Position numbers and translations under genes: made by a program
Shown here: in pieces, positions 50,894 to 60,774 of the stretch
Numbering within the stretch: position 1 is the first letter of the stretch
How the letters are laid out: each line of letters opens with the position of its first letter
From: Stomorhina lunata
Lineage: Eukaryota; Arthropoda; Insecta; Diptera; Rhiniidae
DNA length: 64,000 bases
Assembly (NCBI GenBank): GCA_933228675.1
Contig: OW121741.1
Location: 18,031,510 to 18,095,509 of the forward strand
Reading direction: 5' to 3'
The notes under the pieces: generated by a model
Databases searched by the model: none
Seen by the model: the letters and a program-made list of their open reading frames with translations, nothing else
Told to the model about the DNA's origin: nothing

Positions 50894-52235
50894 AAGACAA
50901 ACTGAGTACTCAATAACAAATTTTATTAAAGTTTGGAAGACCTATTATTTCACAACAGCAGCGTTGTTACATCGTACTTAAAAATCGATAATAGATGGCG
51001 CTGCAAATAATACTTTATTATTTATTTTTTTTTTGTGTAAATTTGCGAAATAAATTTCTTATTTCGTATGGTTTTGAAAGAGATCTTTTTAAAAAGACTT
51101 AAGTGATGGTGGAGGCTATAATTTTAAATAAAAAGTTAAAAATAAACTAAAAAAAAATTAACAACTACTTATTTATTTTTCTTTGCTCTAAGCAATTAAT
51201 AACATTTTAAAATAACTTTTAGTTTAAACTTATAAATAATATATATAATTAATATAAATAAAATAACCAAATATATTTGAAAAAAAAAGAATATTTTGGT
51301 ATGGCAACGCAAACTTTTCGGCAAACAACATACAACATACTTACAACGGGTACCCTCCCCTCCTAACAAAGGGGAAACCCAAAAACTTTTTTGGTATTGA
51401 AAAACAAAATTTGTCTAAATTCAAAATTTTTTATAATATTGAAAAAGAAAAATCAATTTTTTGGCTTAAATTATTTCGGCATAAGTATAGATTTACATAT
51501 AATGTGGCATGAAAATGAACACAAAACTTTTTGGCTATAAAATATTAAGAAAACTGAGCAATAGTAATAACCATATAACAGCAATAGTTTTCAAAATTTT
51601 ACAGTGCAGATGAAATAATAAAACCCAGATTAAAAAAAGGAAGAGAAAAAATGGCAAATTTTAGGCCATTTTTTCTTACTTTTTTTTTTTGAAACAAACC
51701 AACCAAAAATATACTTTTTATTGAGTTAATTTATGATATTTAGTTAATTTTTTTTTTTAATATTTGTTTTAAAGAAAAAAATATGTAAAATAGTTTAATA
51801 AATTAATTTAATTAATTTATTAAATTAATTATTTTTTAATAGAAAAAGAAACATAAAAAAATACTGAAAGACTGAATCTGTTATTTATTGTAATTTGAAT
51901 TTTTTTTAACGGAAAAAAATTTAAAGTTTTACTTTTGAAATTTTTATTTTGAAGAGAAGATACGATGGAAAAAATGTAGCTGAATTTTTTTTATAGTTTA
52001 TTTAAAAAGTTATAGAAAAATATTATTTTTGCAATAAAATCCGATTTGAAATTTAAAATAAAAAGCGTGAAAAAGCTTTAAGAAGCTTTTAAAAGCTTTC
52101 AGAAGCTCGTTTATAAACACTTAATACATGTTTGCAATCTAAATTCAATATTTAAAAAGCTTGAAAAGCTTAATATAACTTTTAAAGCTCTTAGTGTCAA
52201 CTTAAAAGCTTTAAAAACAGAATCTTCATAGAAGC
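50894..52235. other. AT-rich intergenic DNA
   Basis: 50,894-51,010 probably still belongs to the transposase remnant, including ATAGATGGCGCTGCAAATAA. Beyond that I see only AT-rich unique DNA; 52,070-52,210 is rich in AAAGCTT words. Confidence 0.45.
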
Positions 52236-52530
52236 AACTTTAGTATAGAAATATTTTTCTATAGAAAAATTTTCAATAGAAATATTTTTCTATAGAAAAA
52301 TTTTCAATAGAAATATTTTTCTATAGAAAAATTTTCAATAGAAAAATTTTTCTATAGAAAAGTTTTCAATCTAGAAATTTTTTTATAGAAAAATTTTTAA
52401 TAGAAAAAATTTTCTATAGAAAAATTATAAATAAAAAAATTTTTCTATATAAATTTTCAATAGAAAAATTGATTAGAAATATTTTTCTATAGAAAAATTT
52501 TCGTTAGAAATATTTTTCTATAGAAAGTGT
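52236..52530. repeat. 31-bp ATTTTTCTATAGAAAAATTT / TCAATAGAAAT minisatellite
   Basis: About nine units, spaced 31 bp at the left end, again centred on the TTTTTCTATAGAAAAA dyad. Confidence 0.9.
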
Positions 52531-54239
52531 CTATAACAATTTCCTAAGCTTATTTAAAGCTTTTAAAATAATATATTTTAAAAGAAAAGCTTTTAGTAGC
52601 TAAAGCAAGTTTTCGAAAGTCAAAAGTTTTTGAAAGCTTAAGAAAGTTTTTGAAAGCCCCTTTAGAGCTTTTGTTTTAAATTTTTTTAAGATTTTACCCC
52701 TTTTTTGTATGAAAACAAAAAAACTATCATAAATATTTTTGAAAAATTATTTTTGTTTTTAAAAACTTAAAATTTAATTTAATATGAAAAATTATTAAAA
52801 ATCACATGAATTGAGATAAGCAAAAAATAGTTCAAACTTTTTAACAAAAAATACCCGCATCTTTAAAAAAATAAGATGGCCAAAAAAAATATATTAAAGA
52901 AAAAACTTAAACTAAATTAAATCTTTAATTTTTATAGCCAAAAAAATATAAGAAATTTTCTTTAAATTTAAGTTTTAAACAATTTAAGCATAAATTAATT
53001 TAAGATTTAAAACAAAAACTTATTACTATTTATACAAATACTTAAAAAAAATAATAAATATTATTAACAAAAAATCTTGACATAAAAAAAATATTTTAAA
53101 AAATTTCTTAAGGATTTAAAAATTTTTGTTCAAAATATTTTTTAAAATTTATTTTAAGTTTTAAACAAAACAAAAAAACTTTCGAGCTTAAAATCTAAGT
53201 AATTTAACTATTAATTATATTTTTAAATAATTTTCTTTTAAACAAAATTAAAAAAATATATATATTAATTAAATAAAAAACTACACAATTTTTAAAAGCT
53301 GAAAACTCTCCCCTAAAAAAAACTCCCAGACTTACATTGTGTAAAAATTCCACAAAAAAACGACAACCAAATTTATTGATACATACGAGTATATGATTAA
53401 TATTCATTATTCTATAAACAAAAAAAAAAACAAGAATTATAACAAATAATATTAATAAATAATTATAACAACCGAAACAAGAAAACCCAAATGATATGAT
53501 GAAAAAATAAACTTAAGAAAAAAAAAATTATGCATATAAAAAATTCAACTTGTTTTCTTTAAAAAAATATTTGACGTCAGGAATTTCTGGAATTTTAAGA
53601 AGATTGAATCACTTTTTATAAGAAAAAGTGATCTCATTTAAGGTAAAAATGTAAATTTTTGATTTAAAAAATTTCGGAGAATTTTAAAAATTTAGTGCAA
53701 ATTTCAATTTTTAGCAAAATACGAGGGCAAATCAGAAAAACATAAATTGTGCCCTTCACTAACCTCCAATCAAGACCTATGGTTGAACGGTGCGTTCAAG
53801 ATCTACAACAAATAAGTATACTTACTAGAAAATAGCTCGGTTTACTTCCGTGCTCTGAGTATAATGAAATAAAAGGCAAAAGGCTTTTCTTCCGAATTAC
53901 CAAAAAAATTCACCGACTTTTGTCAATCTTTTGAAAAAATCAAAATTTAGTAAAAGAAAGTCAGGAATATTGCTAATAATAAAAAAGCATTGCATACCTT
54001 CAGGCTTAAATTTTTAATCAAATTGCAGTTATTAATCCCAACATGAGTTCAAATTACATTATCATGAGATTTACGAAGTACCTCTAGGAGTCTACGGATT
54101 TCAATAAAAATTAGTAGAGTTGTTTCTTGGATCAACTAAGAGGCATGTCACAAATTTCACTAAATTTTATTGAGAAGTTCGTCTTATTCAACCAAAATTA
54201 GTATGTATAGATCTTTCTTGGATCAAAAAATAAAAGTGT
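52531..54239. other. AT-rich intergenic DNA
   Basis: 52,531-53,570 is poly-A/T-rich. 53,700-54,239 is less AT-biased and may be the body of a decayed element ending near 55,560, but no protein motif is seen. Confidence 0.45.
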
Positions 54240-55007
54240 GCCGAATTTTATCAAATTCTATTGAAAATTGCGGGTTATACATTGAGAAGGAAAATAACTG
54301 GCTGGCATTCAATTAAGACTTCCTCTTGTAAAATTTAGTTGCTGTAGCCCTTTTTGTTAAGGCGCTATCGCGCTTTTATCTGACGGACAAACCCCCTTTT
54401 CTTTTTGTATTTTTGTGTTTCCGTAAGTTTTTTATATGGGAGTCGAATTTTATCAAATTCGATTGAAAATTGCGGGTTATACATTGAGAAGAAAAATAAC
54501 TGGCTGGCATTCAATTAAGACTTCCTCTTGTAAAATTTAGTTGCTGTAGCCCTTTTTGTTAAGGCCCCCTTTAACCCCCTTCTCTTTTTGTGTTTCCGTA
54601 AGTTTTTTATATGGGAGCTATAGTCAAATGGTGACCGACTGTGACAAAATTTTGCACACTGGTTGGCATTGACATAAGACCTCCTTGTGCTTAATTTAGT
54701 GGTTATATCTGTTATAGTTTTAGATTTATTGGCATTTAAGTGTATTTAAGGTGAAATTTTGGCTGTTTCCGTAAGATTTTTGTATGGGAGCTATGGTTAA
54801 ATGTGAACCAAATTTGAATTGAAGAAATTCTATAAGCTGCCTAGGGTTTATGTAAAACTTCTATACACAAAATTTTATCATCACATCTATTATAGTTTGT
54901 TATTTATTAGCAAATAAGCGATTAGAGTAGGCGATGTTATACGGGAGCTATGGTCAAATGTAAACCGATTTTGCCCGATTTAAATACCAAAATTTTCCAA
55001 GAAATTG
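54240..55007 (+). mobile_element. Transposon-like segment with internal repeats (GGGAGCTATGGTCAAATG)
   Basis: A unit of about 122 bp (54,243 and 54,445 onward, offset 202) is duplicated. The phrase TATGGGAGCTATGGTCAAAT or a variant recurs at 54,435, 54,610, 54,783 and 54,940 (spacings 175, 173, 157). Such phrases are common in dispersed fly elements, as far as I recall. No reading frame is kept and the element class is not determined. Confidence 0.55.
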
Positions 55008-55286
55008 TGGTAAAAAGCTTTGAAAGCTCTAACAGTTAGTATTGCCTGATTTACATTTTTCTTCATATATTCGAGCAAAAAGTCTAACCTGGCAGCACTG
55101 ACTTAAAAAAGACCATTGGCTTTGCAAAGACAACTTTACGTAAGTGTGAGCGGGATAAATATAGTTGCGTCTTGCTCATACATAGTGTGTCGGTATGAAA
55201 GCTCAAAAGCTATTTTGTAAAAGTTCGCACATTGTGCCGTAGAGCTGGACTGGTTCGACTTTAGATCCTCTATTTTTGTTGATTAT
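55008..55286 (+). repeat. 278-bp direct repeat, left copy
   Basis: Nearly identical to 55,830-56,107, with only a few substitutions. Starts TGTGGTAAAAAGCTTTG and contains TCTGGCAGCACTGACTT and a TGTGAGCGGGA hairpin region. A third, older and inverted copy is at 578-833. Confidence 0.93.
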
Positions 55287-55829
55287 ATTTAGGATATATC
55301 CTTTCGTTAAGGTTTTATCGTGCCGACAACAGACAGACGGACAGACAGACAAACCAACAGACAGACAGACAGACGTACATCACTCAATCGTCTTAGAATT
55401 TCATAAGGATTCAGAATATACTTCAATTTTGGTTTTTGAGCTAATATTAAGGAAATTACAAACGAAATGACTTCTGTTATCCTTGACTCCCAGTGGAGCA
55501 TAGGGTCTCGACGGAATGACAATCTCAATATACCCCTCATTCTTTTTGATGGTGGGTATAAAAACCATGATATCTTTAAAATTATTTCTTATATATATCT
55601 GCGATTTCTTAGTCCAGATCCGCGACTCTAATATACCAATAAAGATCTACACGATTCTTTTTTTAGTTTCTCGATTTCTAGAATATATCCAATACTGGAA
55701 AAATAACTTTGCGATTGCAGTTTAATTTTCCACTCTACAGAGCAACTATTACTTTACAATCTAAAGTTTTAAAGTTTAGAACCTAAATCATAGCATAGCA
55801 TAAACACATACCTTAATATTTGCATTTGT
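55287..55829 (+). mobile_element. Transposon tail with CAGA microsatellite between the direct repeats
   Basis: 55,322-55,374 is a (GACAGACG)n-like run. It is followed by AACGAAATGACTTC, ACGGAATGACAATCTC, TATACCCCTCAT and GGTGGGTATAAAAA, words typical of the 3' end of dispersed fly elements (family recall, not searched). The frames on both strands here are not genes. Confidence 0.55.
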
Positions 55830-56107
55830 GGTAAAAAGCTTTGAAAGCTCTAACAGTCAGTGTTGCCTGATTTACATTTTTCTTCATATATTCGAGCAAA
55901 AAGTCTAATCTGGCAGCACTGACTTAAAAAAGACCACTGGCTTTGCAAAGACAACTTTACGTAAGTGTGAGCGGGATAAATATAGTTGCGTCTTGCTCAT
56001 ACATAGTGTGTCGGTATGAAAGCTCAAAAGCTATTTTGTAAAAGTTCGCACATTGTGCAGTAGAGCTGGACGGTTCGACTTTAGATCCTCTATTTTTGGT
56101 TGATTAT
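55830..56107 (+). repeat. 278-bp direct repeat, right copy
   Basis: Partner of 55,008-55,286. The pair and its interior (1.1 kb in all) resemble in layout a miniature terminal-repeat element, but no flanking target duplication, primer-binding site or TG...CA ends are clear. A segmental duplication of one element is an equally good reading. Confidence 0.93.
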
Positions 56108-56374
56108 TTGTCCAATTGATGGACAATCTTTCTTTAGATCCTTTAAGTTGCATATCTTCGAATGACGACAGTGGTAAGGCATGATTTGAATTCGATAGTT
56201 TCAATTTAGATCTAATGAACCCTTTCCATTTCAAAATCAAATAATTTTTAAATACCTTTGGTTTATTTTTATTTAAAATATTAAAAAAAACTTTATATAT
56301 TTACAACAATTTAAAAACAAAAAATATTTACTTAAGATCATCTCCAAACAAGATTTATCGATCTTCTCAAAAAC
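56108..56374 (-). other. 3' UTR and downstream region of the obst-E distal exon
   Basis: AT-rich, contains the candidate polyadenylation signal at 56,262-56,267. The 69-codon minus frame at 56,031-56,240 extends out of the direct repeat and is not a gene. Confidence 0.5.
56262..56267 (-). terminator. Candidate polyadenylation signal (distal exon)
   Basis: AATAAA on the minus strand 108 bp after the stop codon at 56,375, a normal distance for a fly 3' UTR. Confidence 0.55.
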
Positions 56375-57027
56375 TTAGTTCTTCTTCTCTTTGCGATCCT
56401 TCAAACGAGCATAACAATCGGGAATGTTACGATAGAAATCACACAATTTGGTCTCGGGATTGAAGGCCAAATAACGGCCACAATTGTACAAGCGAGGATG
56501 ACCATTAACGCAGACGAAATATTTCTTGCAACTGTTGGGATGTGAGAAATATTGCAAATCTCCCTCGGGAGTAACATCAACATTCACCTGAACACCATCA
56601 ACGACTTCGGGGGGAGGGCAAGTGAAACCCAAGAAAGCTTCAGCATTACATTCCTTAACTAGATCGGGCCAGTCACATTGATAGCTGTCGACATTGAAAG
56701 CTAAACCTTCGGGACATTTGGTGAGTGTAGAGACACCATGAGCACAGTTACGGTAGACACCACAGTTGGCTTTATCTTCAGTGTTATAGAAACCAAATTG
56801 ACGAGGGCATTCTTCGGTGGCATTGGCGGGTTGAAGACGTGCTCTTTCTTTGCAGGAGGCGAAGGGAGCATAAGTACAGTCACCAGCAGTTTTGGAGCGT
56901 TGATGGAAAACAAGACCATCAGGGCAAAGTTTTTCCTCGGCTACACCATCTTCACATTGAATATAGGCATCACATTGATCCTCAGTGGCGAAACGACCAT
57001 TTTTTTCGGGGCAGGTGAAGGCTAGAG
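56375..57027 (-). CDS. obst-E: Obstructor-E-like chitin-binding protein, distal alternative last exon
   Basis: Obstructors are secreted chitin-binding proteins of the assembling cuticle; Drosophila Obst-E controls larval/pupal body shape through the exoskeleton (established). This exon encodes 216 full codons and a stop, with three peritrophin-A (CBM14) domains of six cysteines each: CPEKNGRF...FASC, CPRQFGFY...VKEC and CPPPEVVD...IPDC. The spacing is typical of the three-domain obstructor family. The exon follows a TTTATTCCCTTAG acceptor (AG at 57,029-57,028) and starts in phase 1, so a signal-peptide exon must be upstream. Sequence words such as KERARLQPANATEECPRQFG resemble Drosophila Obst-E closely, from recall. 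It pairs with the exon at 57,263-57,945. Confidence 0.92.
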
Positions 57028-57262
57028 CTAAGGGAATAAACAAATTCAAAAAGGTTAATCTTAAGAAAATGTTGATATATTTAAAGGAAATCTAATATTT
57101 GATTGAGTAAAGAATAATCTAGAAAAGATTTTGAGCCAATTATTTATTTTCACAATTATATAAAAACAGGTTTTTATAAAACATTTTCACTAAGGACTAG
57201 AAAATTATTATATTTAAACAAAATATCAACAAAAATTTTATAAATCAAAATCCATCTTGGAC
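57028..57262 (-). other. Intron / 3' UTR between the two alternative obst-E exons
   Basis: Holds the 3' UTR of the proximal exon, its candidate polyadenylation signal (57,143-57,148), and the pyrimidine tract and acceptor of the distal exon. Confidence 0.65.
57143..57148 (-). terminator. Candidate polyadenylation signal (proximal exon)
   Basis: AATAAA on the minus strand 115 bp after the stop at 57,263. It would end the transcript before the distal exon, as expected if the two exons are alternative 3' ends. Confidence 0.55.
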
Positions 57263-57945
57263 TTAAACACGCTTCTTAAGCTTGGCAGCAGCCAAACGGG
57301 CATTTTTGATTTCAATGCCACGTTGCTTGATATCGGCACTGCAGGTGTTAACATTTTCAATATCATCACAGGACTTGGTTTCGGGATTAAAAGCTTGATC
57401 TTCGCCACAAGAAATACGTCTGGGTTTGCCCTCGATACACAAATAGTATTGTTGGCAGTTAGTAGAACTGGCATAGAATTGATATTCCTCCTCAGGTTCA
57501 CCCAACAATTCAGAGCGAGCTGGCAAAGGGGGACACTTGAAGCCCAAGAAAGCTTCGGCATCACAATCTTCCACCTGATCGGGCCAATCACATCTATAGG
57601 TGGCTGGATTGTAGGCCAAACCATCGGGACAATCCAAAATGTAACCACGTCCGGAAGCACAGTTCTTGAATTGACCACAGTTCTTGGAATCACCCATGCG
57701 ATAGTAACCGAATTGATGAGGGCACTCATCGGTAGGTTGGGCGGCCTGCAAACGGGCAGAAGCTTGTTTGCATTCTACATCGATGGGATAACCGCAAGGA
57801 TAACCGGTAGACTTTTCATTGTACAACAAACCATCAGGGCAAACTTCTTCCTTGGCAACACCATTTTGGCATTGAATGTAGGCATCACAGGAACCGGAAA
57901 CAGGGTAGGTACCATTAGCCTGGGGACAGGAACCAGCGGCCATGG
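57263..57945 (-). CDS. obst-E: Obstructor-E-like chitin-binding protein, proximal alternative last exon
   Basis: Secreted cuticle chitin-binding protein by family. The exon gives 226 full codons and a stop, again with three six-cysteine CBM14 domains: CPQANGTY...DVEC, CPHQFGYY...VEDC and CPPLPARS...VNTC, then a basic tail ending KLKKRV. The acceptor is TTTACTTGCAG (AG at 57,947-57,946) and the exon starts in phase 1, exactly like the distal exon, so the same upstream signal-peptide exon could join to either. The internal ATG at 57,943 is not preceded by a signal peptide and is probably not the start. Domain-by-domain similarity to the distal exon shows descent from an exon duplication. Two separate genes are the alternative, but both units lack a secretion signal. 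Confidence 0.92.
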
Positions 57946-58439
57946 CTGCAAGTAAATTCAAGCGTAAAAAGAAATAAAAAGGAAAAAATTAATAAATTTC
58001 ATAATCATTGAAAGCTTACCTAGAGAAATATTTTGAAGATTTGAGAAATATTTATTAAAGCACTTTAAAAATTAAGAGATTTTTTTTTCATTTGAAACCA
58101 AGCACCAATTTTTTATATTATTTAATATAAAATTTAAATTTAAAATAAAAAAATCTAAGTAGAACTCAAAATTCCGCCGTTTACGAACAATTATTTGTTG
58201 ATCATTGCGTTTAAGGAATTTTACCTAGAAGAACTTCTTTATTGAGATTTCGGAAGTAATACGGTAAATGCTTTGTAAATCTGCTTTTTTTATAACGATT
58301 TAAAAACTGGATTAAGAAACTCTTCTTTAGAATTATGTTTCTCGAAGAATGACTTTTTATACTGCTATTAAATAATACACAAAATTCAATATTTCCTGGA
58401 TTAAAATCTTCCTGTCCAAACTAAGATCCTGTTCGTAAT
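57946..58439. other. Upstream intron of obst-E (presumed)
   Basis: AT-rich. A donor-like CTAG|GTAAGC on the minus strand at about 58,020-58,015 is not preceded by an open signal-peptide frame, so no exon 1 is called. Confidence 0.5.
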
Positions 58440-60020
58440 TTTGTCAAAAATGTTTCTATAGAAAATTTTTTTTTATCAAAAATGTTTCTAAAGAAAATGT
58501 TTATATCAACATTTTTTTTTATAGAAAATGTTTTATCAAAAATTTTCCTATAAAAATTTTTTTATTAAAATTTTTTCTATAGAAAATTTTTTATTAAAAT
58601 TTTTTCTATAGAAAATTTTTTTATCGAAAATTTTTCCAGAGAAATTTTTTTATCGAAAATTTTTCTACAGAAACTTTTTTTATCAAAAATTTTTCTTTAG
58701 AAAATTTTTTTATAAAAAATTTTTCTATAGAAAACTTTTTATCAGATATTTTTCTATAGAAATTTTTGTTATCAAAAATTTTTCTATAGAAATTTTTTTT
58801 ATCAAAAATTTTCCTATAGAAAATATTTTTATCAAATTTTTTTTTATAGAAAATTTTTTTATTAAAAATTTTTCTACAGAAAATTTTTTATCAAAATTTA
58901 CACAATTTACAGAACCTTTTTCGGAAAACATTTTTCTATAGAAAATTTTATTATCGAACATTTTTCTATAGAAAATTTTATTTTCAAAAAAATTCAAAAA
59001 TTTTTCTATAGAAAATGTTTTTCAAAAATTTTTCTATGGAAATTTTTTGATCAACAATTTTTATATAGAACATTTTGTTATAAAAAATTTTCCTATAGAA
59101 AATTTTTTATCAAAAATTTTCCTATAGAAAATTTTTTATCAAAATTTTTTCTATAGAAAATTTGTTTATCGAAAATTTTTCTACAGAAATTTTTTTTATC
59201 AAAATTTATTTATTTTTATCAACATTTTTTTAAGAAAATATTTTTATCAAAAATTGATCTACAGAAACAGTAAAATTTTTCTATAGAAAATTTTTCTAAA
59301 GAACATTTTTTTGTCAAAAATTTTTCTATATTTTCTATAGAAAATTTTTTTACCTAAAGTTTCTATAGAAAATTTTTTTATCAATAATTTTTCTATAGAA
59401 ATTTTTTTTAATCAAAAATTTTTCTATGGAAAATTTTTTTATTAAAAATTTTTCTTTCGAAGATTTTATTAACAAAAATTTTTCTATAGAACTTTTTACC
59501 AAAAAAATTTCTATAGAAAATTTTTTTGCAAAGAGCTTTAGATCAAAAACTTATTTATAGAAAAATTTATGGTAAAATAATTTTCTATAGAAAAATTTTT
59601 GATAAAAAGTTTCCTATAGATAAATTTTTGATAAAAAAATTTTCTATAGATAAATTTTTGATAAAAAAATTTTCTATAGATAGATTTTTGATAAAAAAAA
59701 TTTTCTTTAGACGAATTTTTGTTAAAAAATTTTCTTTGGAAAAATTTTTGATAAAAAAATTTTATAGAAAAATTTTTGATAAAAAAATTTTCTTAATAAG
59801 ATTTTTGGTAAAAAAATTTTCTTAGAAAAATTTTTGATAATAAAATTTTTTATAAAATAATTGTTGATAATAAAATTTTCTCTAGAAAAATTGTTGATAA
59901 TGAAGTTTTTTGTAGAAAAATTTTTGGTAAAAAAATGTTCTGTAGAAAAATTTTTAATAGTAAAATGTTCTGTAGAAAAATTTTTAATAGTAAAATTTTC
60001 GATAGACATTTTTGACCAAA
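58440..60020. repeat. ~29-bp TTTTTTATCAAAAATTTTTC / CTATAGAAAA minisatellite
   Basis: About 52 diverged units. From 58,440 to about 59,520 the order is ATCAAAAATTTTTCTATAG; from about 59,540 to 60,010 units read TAGAAAAATTTTTGATAAAA, the reverse complement. The frames at 58,725, 59,526 and 59,722 are repeat translations. Confidence 0.92.
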
Positions 60021-60774
60021 AAAAAAATTAAAACACCCTATTAAACCCTTGATAAAACTAATTATAACATTGTCATATCAATGACCTTTTGCTAACACAC
60101 AATGTGTAAAATAAAATAATAGATTAAATGATTCATATGTTAATTTTGTTAATGTAGTATTTTGTAGTATTTATAAAATTTTGTAGCCCTGACTATAAGA
60201 TGATCTACCAGGGGACTATTAGTTTGCTTTTGAAAAAATAACAACAAAATCTGAAACTTAAACAAAAGCTAATTTACAAAATAAATCATTACTAGATTCC
60301 AGTTTTAATGCAAACGTATATAACAGACGTTTTTTTTTAATTGTTTAAATGAGGGTGTCAAGTTGTTTTGCTAACCAGCAATTAGTAACTGTCAAGTATT
60401 TAATACTAGAGAATAATTGTTGAAATAAAATTGATTAATTTCATTTAAATAGCAACATTTAACAGGAAATAAATGAAATTGATATGAAGTTTTATCACAC
60501 TAATTTAATTCAAAAATAGGTTTATTAGAAGAAATTTTAAACTTAAACTAAGCCACAGTTAAACAAAAATGTTATTAACAATTTAACCTTACAAAGATTC
60601 ATTTCGAAATAAAGAACATCTGCTCAAAAACATTACATTTAATATTAATTTTTACTATCAATTGCTTTACATTATTTTTATAAAATGTTTCATTAAATTT
60701 CATATCAGAATTTTACATATTCGAAGCCTAAAACAAAAGACTTAAGCAACAAACCTGTTTGCCGGTTAAAAAAA
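60021..60774. other. AT-rich non-coding DNA
   Basis: Unique AT-rich DNA without a recognisable exon. A word ending AAGACTTAAGCAACAAACCTG (about 60,740) recurs at about 63,612. Confidence 0.5.

Noticed and set aside
57257..57955. 232-codon plus-strand frame and other frames antisense to obst-E
   Set aside because: Shadow of the cysteine-rich coding exon on the other strand.
58010..58095. Possible obst-E exon 1 ending at a GTAAGC donor (minus strand, about 58,015)
   Set aside because: The upstream ATG at about 58,091 reaches a stop after a few codons and no signal peptide is encoded.
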